Shown here piece after piece: positions 49,445-59,067 of a DNA stretch of 64,000 nucleotides. The stretch is taken from NCBI GenBank assembly GCA_002937855.1, contig PTKS01000002.1:158456-222455 (forward strand). Reading direction: 5' to 3'. Position 1 is the stretch's first letter. Each line of letters begins with the position of its first letter. The notes under the pieces were generated by a model. The model saw nothing but the letters and a program-made list of their open reading frames with translations. It ran no database searches and had not been told where the DNA came from. The stretch is from Alphaproteobacteria bacterium MarineAlpha5_Bin12 (GTDB lineage Bacteria; Pseudomonadota; Alphaproteobacteria; HIMB59; GCA-002718135). A program made the translations under genes and the position numbers.

Positions 49445-49923
49445 CTTATTATATCTATAATTTCGCCATCAGAAATTTTACATAATTTCTCAAATGTAAT
49501 TTCGAAAACACAGTAAGGATGACCCGCAGCAGCAAATAATTTATTAAATCTGTTTAGAGATATATCAATATAGGTTTTTATTTTTTTTTTATGTGCAATA
49601 GGTGGGATCCCACCTATTGAAAAACCAGTGAATTCTTTGACTTCATCAGCATTAGGTTTAATTATATCTTTTTTGAATATTTGATAGATTTTATCTAATG
49701 AAACTTGCTTATCACCTGAAACTAAACATAAAAAATATTCATTATTGATTGTTTTGAAGATTAAACTTTTAACTATCGCTCCAGTCTCTACATTTAATGA
49801 TTCAGCAGCTTCTTGCGCACTTCTAGCAGTATTTTTTAATAATATTATAGAAATTTTGGCATCAAATTCATTCAAAAAATTAGATACAATTTTAACACTA
49901 TTCTTATTTAGCAAATCATTCAT
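49441..49923 (-). CDS. YbaK/EbsC-family aminoacyl-tRNA deacylase
   Basis: This 160-residue editing-domain protein has the family pattern TARSAQEAAESLNVETGAIVKSLIF, VSGDKQVSLDK, and FTGFSIGGIPPIAHKKKIKTYID with a late AAAGHPYCVFEIT. Relatives remove mischarged amino acids from tRNA-Pro (Cys or Ala). The GG-I-P-P segment forms the substrate pocket. It is divergent from the histone-deacetylase-like gene with 18 bases between. Confidence 0.88.
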   Translation of the reverse strand: MNDLLNKNSVKIVSNFLNEFDAKISIILLKNTARSAQEAAESLNVETGAIVKSLIFKTINNEYFLCLVSGDKQVSLDKIYQIFKKDIIKPNADEVKEFTGFSIGGIPPIAHKKKIKTYIDISLNRFNKLFAAAGHPYCVFEITFEKLCKISDGEIIDIIS

Positions 49924-49941
49924 TTAATATATATCATATCC

Positions 49942-50874
49942 ATGAATGATGTAATTGTATATACTCATAAAGATTGTTTTTTAAAATTTAATGGAAATAA
50001 TCACCCTGAAAGAAAAGAAAGAATTGAAACAGTTAATAATTCTCTAAAAAAAATTAATAATGTAATTTTCAAAGAATCTGAAAATACAAGTTTAGAAAAT
50101 ATATATTTAGTACATCCTGAAATGTACGTAAAAAATTTATTCAATATGATTCCTAATGAAGGTTTAAAAAGTGTTGAAAAAGAACCTTATGCTGATACGT
50201 ATTTATGTCCAAATAGCAGGAATGCAATTTTAAAATCTGTTGGAGCAGGAATTAATGCTTCAGATGATCTTATAAAAAATAAATCAAAAAGATTCTTTTG
50301 TTCAATAAGACCTCCAGGACATCACGCTGAAAAAATAAGAGCAAATGGGTTTTGTTTCTTTAATAATATTGCTATAACAGCTAAATATTTGATAAATAAA
50401 TACTCTATAAATAAAATTGGAATAATTGATTTTGATGTTCATCATTGTAATGGCACTCAAGATATTTTTATTGACCAAGAAAATGTTTTTTTAGGTTCAA
50501 TTCATCAATCTCCTCTTTTTCCAGGTACTGGTTCAAAGGATGAAAAAGGAAAAAATAATATATTTAATGCACCTATAAAAGCTGGAACCGAATCAAAAGA
50601 ATTTATTGATATTTTTAATCAAACTATTATTGAAAATTTAGATAAATTTAAACCAGAAGTAATACTAATATCAGCTGGTTTTGATGCACATAAAAGAGAC
50701 CCTTTGGCAAATATTAACCTTGAATCAAAAGATTTTTTTTATTTAACTAAAATAATTACAGATCTTGCTAATATACACTGTGAAGGAAGAATAATTTCTT
50801 TTTTAGAAGGTGGTTACGATTTAATTGCACTTGAAGAAGCAATACAAGAACATATAAAAGCATTAATGATATAA
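49942..50874 (+). CDS. Histone-deacetylase-family protein (class II-like amidohydrolase)
   Basis: This 310-residue zinc hydrolase has the catalytic histidine pair in RPPGHHAEKIRANGFCFFNN, zinc ligands in DFDVHHCNGTQD and SAGFDAHKRDPLA, and the late tyrosine in LEGGYDL. The usual HHGNGT has cysteine in place of the first glycine. Bacterial members deacetylate acetylpolyamines or other small amides. It is followed by a membrane-anchored transglutaminase-like gene after 3 bases. Confidence 0.9.
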   Translation: MNDVIVYTHKDCFLKFNGNNHPERKERIETVNNSLKKINNVIFKESENTSLENIYLVHPEMYVKNLFNMIPNEGLKSVEKEPYADTYLCPNSRNAILKSVGAGINASDDLIKNKSKRFFCSIRPPGHHAEKIRANGFCFFNNIAITAKYLINKYSINKIGIIDFDVHHCNGTQDIFIDQENVFLGSIHQSPLFPGTGSKDEKGKNNIFNAPIKAGTESKEFIDIFNQTIIENLDKFKPEVILISAGFDAHKRDPLANINLESKDFFYLTKIITDLANIHCEGRIISFLEGGYDLIALEEAIQEHIKALMI

Positions 50875-50877
50875 TAC

Positions 50878-51981
50878 ATGAAAAAAAAATTATTTTCAGT
50901 TTTAATAATCATTTTACTTATTTTTTTTCCTGGATACATTGTAGGTCTTCTTCATCAAAATGTTTTAACTGGTTTAATTTTTTTAAATATATCAAAATTT
51001 ATAACTAAATCTTCTGATTTTGTTTCTAATATAGATAGTTTAAATCAATATATGTATATTAATTCCTTACCTAATCTACCATATAATTATTTTCCAATTT
51101 TTGATAAACCTCCTCTTAATAGACTAATTGATGGATATGCTTCTTGTGATGGAACAGCAGGAATTTATTTGTGGATTCTAATGTTTAATGGTGCAAAAAT
51201 TGAAATTATTCCATTATATGAAGAAAACAATGAAATTTCATCACATTCAATTCTAGAGGTTAAATATAATTCAAAAAAATATTACATAGACCCTGTTTAT
51301 AAAACAATATTTTTAAAAAATGATAATCAACCTGCATCATTAACAAATATGTGCAACAAAAATATAAAATCATCAACTAAAGAATATTTAGATAAACATG
51401 GTTATAATTATAATTTATTATGTAATTATAAAGAAGGTTTTAAAAAAAGCCCCAACGTTCCAAAATTTTTATTTAAAGTTTTACATTTAGTACCTCAATT
51501 TTATATTGATAGAATTATTGATCAATCAATATATATAAAATACAGAAATAATGATTATATTAAGGGAAGACTTTATTTTATTAATAATTTTTTTGATAAA
51601 GCCCAATATCATTTTAATGAAATTATTTCTTTAAAAAATTTAAATATTTATCATGATATTAAGACAATCAAGAATCATGATATAGAGTTATATAATTCAT
51701 ATATTGAGCATAGGGATGAAAAAATAAAAGAATTTATTAATGATAATTCAAGATATTTTACTGATAAATCTTCATATTTTAATAGCAGTTATTTTACTCC
51801 TTATTTAAATTATTATGAATTATCATTATTTTACAATTTATTGATTGAGGATAATCTTATTAATATTAACGATTCTAAATCAAATTTAATAAAAGAACAT
51901 AAGATTTATAATAAAGAAATATTTTTAGATGATTCTCCTTCTAAATATATGTATAAAAATTTTAAGAATTATATTAAATAA
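50878..51981 (+). CDS. Membrane-anchored protein with a transglutaminase-like triad
   Basis: This 367-residue protein of unknown function has one N-terminal membrane segment (about residues 5-24). A region with cysteine in GYASCDGTAG (C90), histidine in EISSHSILEVKY (H123) and aspartate in KKYYIDPVY (D138) follows. The order Cys, His, Asp, with His before a V-E-V-like strand and Asp before P, is that of the transglutaminase/cysteine-protease superfamily. The C-terminal 200 residues are helical and unassigned. It is co-directional with the HDAC-like gene and the DUF1192 gene (1-base gap). An extracytoplasmic peptidase or crosslinking enzyme is inferred. Confidence 0.6.
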   Translation: MKKKLFSVLIIILLIFFPGYIVGLLHQNVLTGLIFLNISKFITKSSDFVSNIDSLNQYMYINSLPNLPYNYFPIFDKPPLNRLIDGYASCDGTAGIYLWILMFNGAKIEIIPLYEENNEISSHSILEVKYNSKKYYIDPVYKTIFLKNDNQPASLTNMCNKNIKSSTKEYLDKHGYNYNLLCNYKEGFKKSPNVPKFLFKVLHLVPQFYIDRIIDQSIYIKYRNNDYIKGRLYFINNFFDKAQYHFNEIISLKNLNIYHDIKTIKNHDIELYNSYIEHRDEKIKEFINDNSRYFTDKSSYFNSSYFTPYLNYYELSLFYNLLIEDNLININDSKSNLIKEHKIYNKEIFLDDSPSKYMYKNFKNYIK

Positions 51982-51982
51982 A

Positions 51983-52171
51983 ATGGCTGAAGACTATTTA
52001 GAATTTGAAAAAAACAAAAAAATAAAAACACTTAATCTTGATGATTTTAGTATTGATGAACTTTACAATTATATTAAAGAGTTAAAAAATGAAATTGAAA
52101 GGGTAAAAAAAGAAATATTTAAAAAAAACAAATCGAACATTGATGCAGAAAAATATTTCAAAAAATATTAA
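51983..52171 (+). CDS. DUF1192-like small protein
   Basis: This 62-residue protein reads MAEDYLEFEKNKKI, then LNLDDFSIDELYNYIKELKNEIERVKKEI and a short basic tail. The L-x-x-x-S-I-x-E-L-x-x-x-I-x-x-L-x-x-E-I-x-R pattern is that of alphaproteobacterial DUF1192, a short coiled-coil family of unknown function. The ATG one base after the previous stop is taken as start. It is convergent with the uracil-DNA glycosylase with 2 bases between stops. Confidence 0.78.
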   Translation: MAEDYLEFEKNKKIKTLNLDDFSIDELYNYIKELKNEIERVKKEIFKKNKSNIDAEKYFKKY

Positions 52172-52173
52172 TT

Positions 52174-52851
52174 TTATATTAAAAGTTTTGCTTTTTTAAA
52201 TAAATAGATCATTTTCGTTAAATTTATTCTTTTTGTATTAACATTTCTTGGACTTGGATGATAGCATCCTAATAAAATTTTATTATCTGGTAATGTGTAA
52301 TTTTTTCCATGAATGAATATAAAATCTTTATTTTTTATCTCATATGATTTTTTATATAATTTGATACATGCATCAAAGGCTATTTTTCCCAAAGCTATAA
52401 TAATCTTTATATTTCTTAAATATTCTATTTCTTTTCTGAAATAACTAAAACATACATTTAATTCGTCATTAGTTGGTTTGTCTCCTGGGGGGACACATTT
52501 TAAAGCAGTGGTTAGATAGGCATTATAAAGTTTTAAACCATCATTTTTATATAGTGATGTCGACTGATTTGAAAATTTAGCTTTATGTAAACATTTGAAT
52601 AAAAAATCCGCTGATTTATCACCAGTAAATACTCTTCCTGTTCTATTTCCCCCATGAGCAGCAGGAGCTAATCCCACAAATAGAAACTGAGCATTTTGAT
52701 CACCATAACCTGTTATTGGTTTTCCCCAGTAAATTTGATCAATATATTGTTTTCTTTTATCTTTAGCTATTTTTTTTCTAAAATTAACTAATCGAGAACA
52801 TTTATCACATTTAACTATTTTATTATTTAAGTTATCCAATAAATTATTCAT
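52174..52851 (-). CDS. Uracil-DNA glycosylase, family 5
   Basis: This 225-residue enzyme excises uracil or other deaminated bases from DNA. Iron-sulfur cysteines begin at CDKCSRL. Motif A is GLAPAAHGGNRTGRVFTGD, and motif B is CYHPSPRNVNTKR. The A-for-D/N change in motif A (GLAPAAHGG) marks family 5 (UdgB). It is on the minus strand between DUF1192 and the sugar locus, as a single gene. Confidence 0.9.
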   Translation of the reverse strand: MNNLLDNLNNKIVKCDKCSRLVNFRKKIAKDKRKQYIDQIYWGKPITGYGDQNAQFLFVGLAPAAHGGNRTGRVFTGDKSADFLFKCLHKAKFSNQSTSLYKNDGLKLYNAYLTTALKCVPPGDKPTNDELNVCFSYFRKEIEYLRNIKIIIALGKIAFDACIKLYKKSYEIKNKDFIFIHGKNYTLPDNKILLGCYHPSPRNVNTKRINLTKMIYLFKKAKLLI

Positions 52852-52947
52852 ACTAATTAGATCATAATATTTACAGATTTGTTGTTTAATTATATTAGAA
52901 GTTTAGACTTTATTATAGTGAAAAAATATATAATAATTAATAATAAT

Positions 52948-53592
52948 ATGAATATCTTATCAAACCATCTTTTAAAAATTGTTCTCCTTTCCTTTTTGGT
53001 TGTTTTTTCAGTTTATGTTTTAATATTTTCTTCTGTTATAAGATCTATTGAAGAAGATGAATTAATTAAAAAGGGATTTGACCCGAAATCATACGTTGAA
53101 AAAATATGGGATTCTAAAATAATCCCAACCATAAAAAATGATAGCGAACAACTAACATTAATTTTAGATGAATTATTTAAAAATAAAGAAATTGCTGAAG
53201 AAAAGTATGGTCATCGATCAGGTACGGGAAGTTATAGTTTTATGATCAAGGGAGAAGGTCAAGTTATCTCATTGAATGATTCTTCCCGAGTTGGTTCTTT
53301 GACAATAAAATTAGATAAAGAATATGAATCTGAAATACTTATAACTATTGGACCTGTTATTAAAAAAGATTCTATTAGGGATTCTGTAGAGTTTATTAAA
53401 TTTAATGATTTTGTAAATCAACTTGATTTTGCTGATGTTTCAAGAATTATTAAAACTAAAGTATTAAATGAAATAATTGGCCCATTAGATCTAAAGAATA
53501 TAGTTGGTAAAAAATTATTTTTTTATGGAGCAATCACTTTTGATAGACCGGATAAAATATTTATAACACCCATTGAAATTAAAGAGATTTAA
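52948..53592 (+). CDS. DUF2291-family protein of the sugar locus
   Basis: This protein has 214 residues from the chosen ATG; an in-frame GTG at 52918 is possible but adds a hydrophilic leader. One N-terminal membrane segment (LLKIVLLSFLVVFSVYVLIFSS) is followed by a periplasmic domain. Sequence such as FDPKSYVEKIWDSKIIPTI and FYGAITFDRPDKIFITPIEI is characteristic of DUF2291, a predicted lipoprotein family that occurs beside ribose-type ABC transporters. Function is unknown. It starts the operon and the transporter ATPase follows 2 bases after its stop. Confidence 0.82.
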   Translation: MNILSNHLLKIVLLSFLVVFSVYVLIFSSVIRSIEEDELIKKGFDPKSYVEKIWDSKIIPTIKNDSEQLTLILDELFKNKEIAEEKYGHRSGTGSYSFMIKGEGQVISLNDSSRVGSLTIKLDKEYESEILITIGPVIKKDSIRDSVEFIKFNDFVNQLDFADVSRIIKTKVLNEIIGPLDLKNIVGKKLFFYGAITFDRPDKIFITPIEIKEI

Positions 53593-53594
53593 AT

Positions 53595-55091
53595 ATGGAA
53601 ATAATTTTAAAAGCCAAAAATATTAATAAAAGTTATCCTGGCGTGACAGCCTTGGATAATGTAAATTTTAATGTTTATAAGGGTAAGGTTAATGTTTTGG
53701 TTGGTGAAAATGGTGCAGGAAAATCAACCTTAATGAAAATATTAGCTGGTGTTGAAAAAGAAACGTCTGGTGAATTAGTTTTGCAAGATAGAGTCTTGAA
53801 TATAAACTCTACAAAAGATGCTGAAAAAAATTCGATAGGAATCATTCATCAAGAATTGAATTTATTTCCTAATTTGTCTGTCCATGAAAATATTTTTATG
53901 GGTCATGAAATCTTTAATTATTTTATTATTAATAAAAATAAACAAAAAGAAATTACACAAAAACTTATGAATAAACTAAATCAAAAAATTAAACCTGATG
54001 ATTTAGTAGAAACTTTAAGAATTGGTCAACAACAAATTGTAGAAATAGCTAAAGCATTAGCCAAAAATACTAAAATTTTAATTATGGATGAACCAAGTTC
54101 TGCTTTAAGTAAAAATGAAGTTGCAGTTTTGTACTCTGTAATTGAAGAATTAAAAAAAGAAGGTGTTAGTATAATTTATATTTCCCATAAACTTGAAGAA
54201 ATAATGAAAATTGGTGATGTAATTACAATTTTGAGAGATAGTAAATTTATATGTGAAGAATTAATAGCAAAAGTAAATATATCATGGATAACTGAAAAAA
54301 TGGTGGGAATGAAAAACTTTGAATCTGTAAACACTACTAATTTAACAGTAGGTAAAAATATTATTGAAGCAAATTCAATTTTTTTAAAGAAAAAGAATAG
54401 TGAAGAATTAATATTAGATAATGTCTCTTTTAATTCCAAAGCTGGAGAAATTTTAAGTCTTTATGGTTTAATGGGTTCTGGAAGAACAGAATTATTAGAA
54501 GTTATTATGGGATTAAATCACAATTTTCATGGTTCTATAAAATTAGAAAATAAAAAACTCAAAAAATCCTCAATAGCAAAAAGAATAAGTGATGGCATCG
54601 TTTTAGTTCCCGAAGATCGCCAAGGACAAGGCTTGATACAATGTTTATCAATATTATCAAATATTCTATTATCAAAGATTTCTAAAGGTTTTAGAGGATT
54701 CTATCTAGACTCAAAAAAAGAATCTGAAATTGTAAAAAAATCAATTGACTATTTAGGAATAAAAGTTTCAAGTTATAATAATTTAATTACATCTTTAAGT
54801 GGGGGCAATCAACAGAAAGTTGTTGTTGCTAAAGCATTAGAAACAGAACCTAAATTACTTATGCTTGATGAACCCACAAGGGGTATTGATATAGGCGCAA
54901 AACAAGAAATTTTTTATATAATGAAAAAATTATCAGAAAAGGGTATATCAATAATTTTTGTTTCTTCAGAAATTAAAGAAGTTTTAGCTGTAGCAGATCG
55001 TGTATTAGTTTTAGCTAAAGGAAAAATTACAAAAGAATTGAAAAACATGGAAATAACAGAAGATAATTTAGTTAAATATTCACAAGGATAA
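53595..55091 (+). CDS. Sugar ABC transporter ATP-binding protein (RbsA/MglA type)
   Basis: This 498-residue protein has two fused ABC domains. The first has Walker A GENGAGKST and a degenerate signature (TLRIGQQQIVEIAKAL); the second has GLMGSGRTE and LSGGNQQKVVVAKALET. This double-domain architecture defines the CUT2 family. It energises uptake by the RbsC-type permease. It runs with DUF2291 and the permease with gaps of 2-3 bases. Confidence 0.95.
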   Translation: MEIILKAKNINKSYPGVTALDNVNFNVYKGKVNVLVGENGAGKSTLMKILAGVEKETSGELVLQDRVLNINSTKDAEKNSIGIIHQELNLFPNLSVHENIFMGHEIFNYFIINKNKQKEITQKLMNKLNQKIKPDDLVETLRIGQQQIVEIAKALAKNTKILIMDEPSSALSKNEVAVLYSVIEELKKEGVSIIYISHKLEEIMKIGDVITILRDSKFICEELIAKVNISWITEKMVGMKNFESVNTTNLTVGKNIIEANSIFLKKKNSEELILDNVSFNSKAGEILSLYGLMGSGRTELLEVIMGLNHNFHGSIKLENKKLKKSSIAKRISDGIVLVPEDRQGQGLIQCLSILSNILLSKISKGFRGFYLDSKKESEIVKKSIDYLGIKVSSYNNLITSLSGGNQQKVVVAKALETEPKLLMLDEPTRGIDIGAKQEIFYIMKKLSEKGISIIFVSSEIKEVLAVADRVLVLAKGKITKELKNMEITEDNLVKYSQG

Positions 55092-55094
55092 ATC

Positions 55095-56102
55095 ATGAAA
55101 GGTTTAACAGTTAAAGCAGCATTATTTAAATTAAGAGCCTTTATAGCTTTAATTTTTATTTTTTCTTTTTTTGCTTTCACTTCGGATGCTTTTTTATCAT
55201 CTACAAATTTGATAATCCTAACTAAGCATGTTGCAATTAACGCAATATTAGCAATAGGAATGACTTTTGTAATCTTAACCGCAGGAATTGATTTATCTGT
55301 TGGTTCGATAGTTGGTTTATGTGGAATGATTGCTGGTTTATTAATTGATAAAGGATTAATAATTCAATTTTTAGATGTTGTCATTTATTTTGAAATCTGG
55401 GTAATCGTAATAATAAGTGTTTTAATAGGTTTCTTATTTGGATGTGTAAACGGATTTGTAATAACGAGACTTCATGTAGCCCCATTTATTGCAACTTTGG
55501 GGATGCTCTATGTTGCAAGAGGTTTTGCGTTGTTAATAAATAATGGTGCAACTTTTCCAAATCTTATAGGTAAAGATGATTTAAATAATACAGGATTTCC
55601 AAATATAGGAGCGGGTACTTTCTTATCACTTCCGTATACAATTTGGGTAATGTTTATACTTGCTCTTATTGCTGTTTTTTTGACAACTAAAACTAGATTT
55701 GGAAGACATATATTTGCCATTGGAGGAAATACAAAAGCTGCTAATTTATCAGGAGTTGACGTCAATACAGTAACATTATTAACTTATGGCATTTCAGGAT
55801 TATGTGCAGGTGTAGTTGGTGTAATTGTTACTTCACAATTAATTTCTTCTCATCCTGCAACAGGTACAACTTGGGAATTAAATGCCATTGCAGCTGTTGT
55901 TTTGGGTGGAACCTCATTAATGGGAGGAAGAGGCTCTATTGGAGGAACTATTATAGGAGCATTTGTAATTGGAGTTTTAAGTAATGGAATGATTCTTCAA
56001 GGTGTAAGTTCATTTTGGCAAAAAGTAATTATGGGAACAATAATTGTTTTAGCGGTTATGATTGATCAATTACAAAATAAGTTCATATCCAAAGATGAAT
56101 AG
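55095..56102 (+). CDS. Sugar ABC transporter permease (RbsC type)
   Basis: This 335-residue inner-membrane permease has multiple helices and CUT2 hallmarks: ILTAGIDLSVGSIVGLCG and the late AIAAVVLGGTSLMGGRGSIGGTIIGA. It works as a homodimer with the ATPase upstream and the RbsB-type binding protein downstream. A 172-base gap separates it from that binding protein. Confidence 0.95.
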   Translation: MKGLTVKAALFKLRAFIALIFIFSFFAFTSDAFLSSTNLIILTKHVAINAILAIGMTFVILTAGIDLSVGSIVGLCGMIAGLLIDKGLIIQFLDVVIYFEIWVIVIISVLIGFLFGCVNGFVITRLHVAPFIATLGMLYVARGFALLINNGATFPNLIGKDDLNNTGFPNIGAGTFLSLPYTIWVMFILALIAVFLTTKTRFGRHIFAIGGNTKAANLSGVDVNTVTLLTYGISGLCAGVVGVIVTSQLISSHPATGTTWELNAIAAVVLGGTSLMGGRGSIGGTIIGAFVIGVLSNGMILQGVSSFWQKVIMGTIIVLAVMIDQLQNKFISKDE

Positions 56103-57198
<1,096 letters not shown>

Positions 57199-57262
57199 TC
57201 TAGAGATTTTCTAGAATTTATTAATAGATACAAGCGAATTTAATATTCGCTTGTATTTTTTT
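57199..57262 (+). terminator. Hairpin pair after the binding-protein gene, the second a rho-independent terminator
   Basis: A first small stem (TCTAGA at 57199-57204 with 57210-57215) lies directly after the stop. A second, perfect 12-base stem (ATACAAGCGAAT at 57228-57239 and its complement at 57245-57256) has a 5-base loop and is followed by a run of T to 57262. This is the clearest terminator in the window. As the downstream genes run in the same direction, it probably lowers rather than ends transcription into the transketolase genes. Confidence 0.88.
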
Positions 57263-57299
57263 GAATTTTTTTTATCCTTATTTATATCTTAGATATATT

Positions 57300-58127
57300 A
57301 TGAATTTAAAACAATTAACTTTAAAATCTATTCATTATAGAAAAACTATTTTAGAAATAATTTATAATGGAGGTGCTGGACATACAGCAGGTAGTTTATC
57401 TTGTGTTGATATACTTAATGTACTTTATAATAATATATTAGATATAACTCCAAACAATTTTCAGTCTATTAAGCGTAATAGATATATTCAAAGTAAAGGT
57501 CACTCTGTTGAAGCTTTGTATACTGTTCTTTGTGATAAACAATTTTTTTCACTTAATGATTTAAAAACTTTAAATAATTTTAATTCTCATTTTATTGGAC
57601 ATCCAACAAGAAAAGTTAATGGGATAGAACACAATACAGGTGCATTAGGACATGGTCTTTCCGTAGCAGTAGGAATTGCTTTAGCTAATAAATTAAATAA
57701 AAATAATTATAATGTATATACTTTATTAGGTGATGGAGAATTAAGTGAAGGATCAGTTTGGGAAGCTTTAAATTCTGCTAAAAAATATCAATTAGATAAT
57801 TTAATAATAATTATAGATAGAAATAAATTGCAAATTACTGGAAAAACTGAAGATGTTAATCCTATTGAACCTCTTAATGATAAATTTAAATCATTTGGAT
57901 TAGAAGTTAAAGAAGTAGAAGGAAATAATTTAGAAGAATTAAATTTGATTTTCAATAAAACTCCTTTTAAAAAAAATAAGCCTAATTTGATTATAGCGAA
58001 TACAACAAAAGGGAAGGGAATTTCATTTATTGAAAATGTTGTAAAGTGGCATCATAAAGTACCTACTAAAGAAGAATATGAGCAAGCAATTAATGAATTA
58101 AATTTACAAGAAAAAAAATATTCATGA
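57300..58127 (+). CDS. Transketolase, N-terminal subunit (candidate apulose-4-phosphate transketolase subunit A)
   Basis: This 275-residue half-transketolase has the thiamine-diphosphate-binding domain: HNTGALGHGLSVAVGIALA and the metal/ThDP motif GDGELSEGSVWEALNSAKK ending in the IDRNK strand. It needs the partner at 58124, which overlaps it by 4 bases. Split transketolases next to an RbsB-type transporter, FGGY kinase and TIM-barrel isomerase occur in D-apiose catabolic loci, where they move a two-carbon unit from apulose 4-phosphate to glyceraldehyde 3-phosphate. The start is the ATG at 57300; an upstream extension would run into the terminator. Confidence 0.88.
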   Translation: MNLKQLTLKSIHYRKTILEIIYNGGAGHTAGSLSCVDILNVLYNNILDITPNNFQSIKRNRYIQSKGHSVEALYTVLCDKQFFSLNDLKTLNNFNSHFIGHPTRKVNGIEHNTGALGHGLSVAVGIALANKLNKNNYNVYTLLGDGELSEGSVWEALNSAKKYQLDNLIIIIDRNKLQITGKTEDVNPIEPLNDKFKSFGLEVKEVEGNNLEELNLIFNKTPFKKNKPNLIIANTTKGKGISFIENVVKWHHKVPTKEEYEQAINELNLQEKKYS

Positions 58128-59065
58128 ATAATATAATAGAAAAAGCTAATCTTGAAGTCTTTGCTGAAACACTTTTAGAACTTGGTAAAAAAAATAAAGA
58201 TATTATAGTTGTAACTAGCGATTCTAGAGGGTCAGGTAAACTTGTTCCTTTTGGAGAAAAACTTCCTGAACAAATAATTGAAGTAGGAATAGCAGAGCAA
58301 AACTTAGTTGGTATTAGCGCAGGTTTATCAGCAGGTGGAAAAACTGTCTTTGCAGTTTCTCCTTCAAGCTTTTTAACTGCTAGGTCATTAGAACAAATTA
58401 AAAATGATGTAGCTTATTCTAATCATCCAACTAAATTAATTGGAATAAGTTCTGGAATAAGCTATGGTCAGTTAGGTTCTACGCATCATTCTATCCATGA
58501 TCTTGCTGTTTTAAGAACAATAAATAATATTACTATAGTAGTACCTGCAGATAATTTTGAAACAAGAGAATCGATAAAACAATCTGTGAATTATAATAAA
58601 CCAATATTCATTAGATTTGGTAAAAAACCTATGATGAAAATACATAATGATAATCAAAACTTTCAAATTGGCAAAGCTATCAAAGTTTTAATAGGTTCAG
58701 ATGTAACTTTCATTGCTATTGGTGAAACTGTACAGAGAGCAGTTTTGGCATCAGATATATTAAAAAAAGAAGGTATTTCTTCTACAGTTGTAAGTATGCA
58801 TACATTAAAACCCTTTGATGAAAAAACCTTTTTAGAATCTTTAATAGGATCTAAAGCGCTTATTACTATAGAAGAACATAGTATTAATGGAGGATTGGGT
58901 GAAAAATGTGCAAGTATTATATCCCAAAATAATATCAATATTCCATTTAAGATACTGGGAATTCCAGATGAGTATATGATTAACGGTTCTCAATCAGATG
59001 TCTTAGATCATTATGATATGGAGCCTGAAAAAATATCAAAAATTGCTAAAAAAATGCTAAAATAA
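58124..59065 (+). CDS. Transketolase, C-terminal subunit (candidate apulose-4-phosphate transketolase subunit B)
   Basis: This 313-residue protein covers the pyrimidine-binding (about 1-170) and C-terminal domains of transketolase. The cofactor-activating glutamate is in QIIEVGIAEQNLVGISAGL. The substrate-phosphate region contains TARSLEQIKNDV and GSTHHSIHDLAVLRT. It forms a heterotetramer with subunit A and starts inside its 3' end (4-base overlap). The FGGY kinase follows 2 bases later. Confidence 0.88.
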   Translation: MNNIIEKANLEVFAETLLELGKKNKDIIVVTSDSRGSGKLVPFGEKLPEQIIEVGIAEQNLVGISAGLSAGGKTVFAVSPSSFLTARSLEQIKNDVAYSNHPTKLIGISSGISYGQLGSTHHSIHDLAVLRTINNITIVVPADNFETRESIKQSVNYNKPIFIRFGKKPMMKIHNDNQNFQIGKAIKVLIGSDVTFIAIGETVQRAVLASDILKKEGISSTVVSMHTLKPFDEKTFLESLIGSKALITIEEHSINGGLGEKCASIISQNNINIPFKILGIPDEYMINGSQSDVLDHYDMEPEKISKIAKKMLK

Positions 59066-59067
59066 AT

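Noticed and set aside
58663..58938. Minus-strand open frame inside transketolase subunit B
   Set aside because: It is a shadow of a clear transketolase gene, with no ribosome-binding site or recognisable domain.
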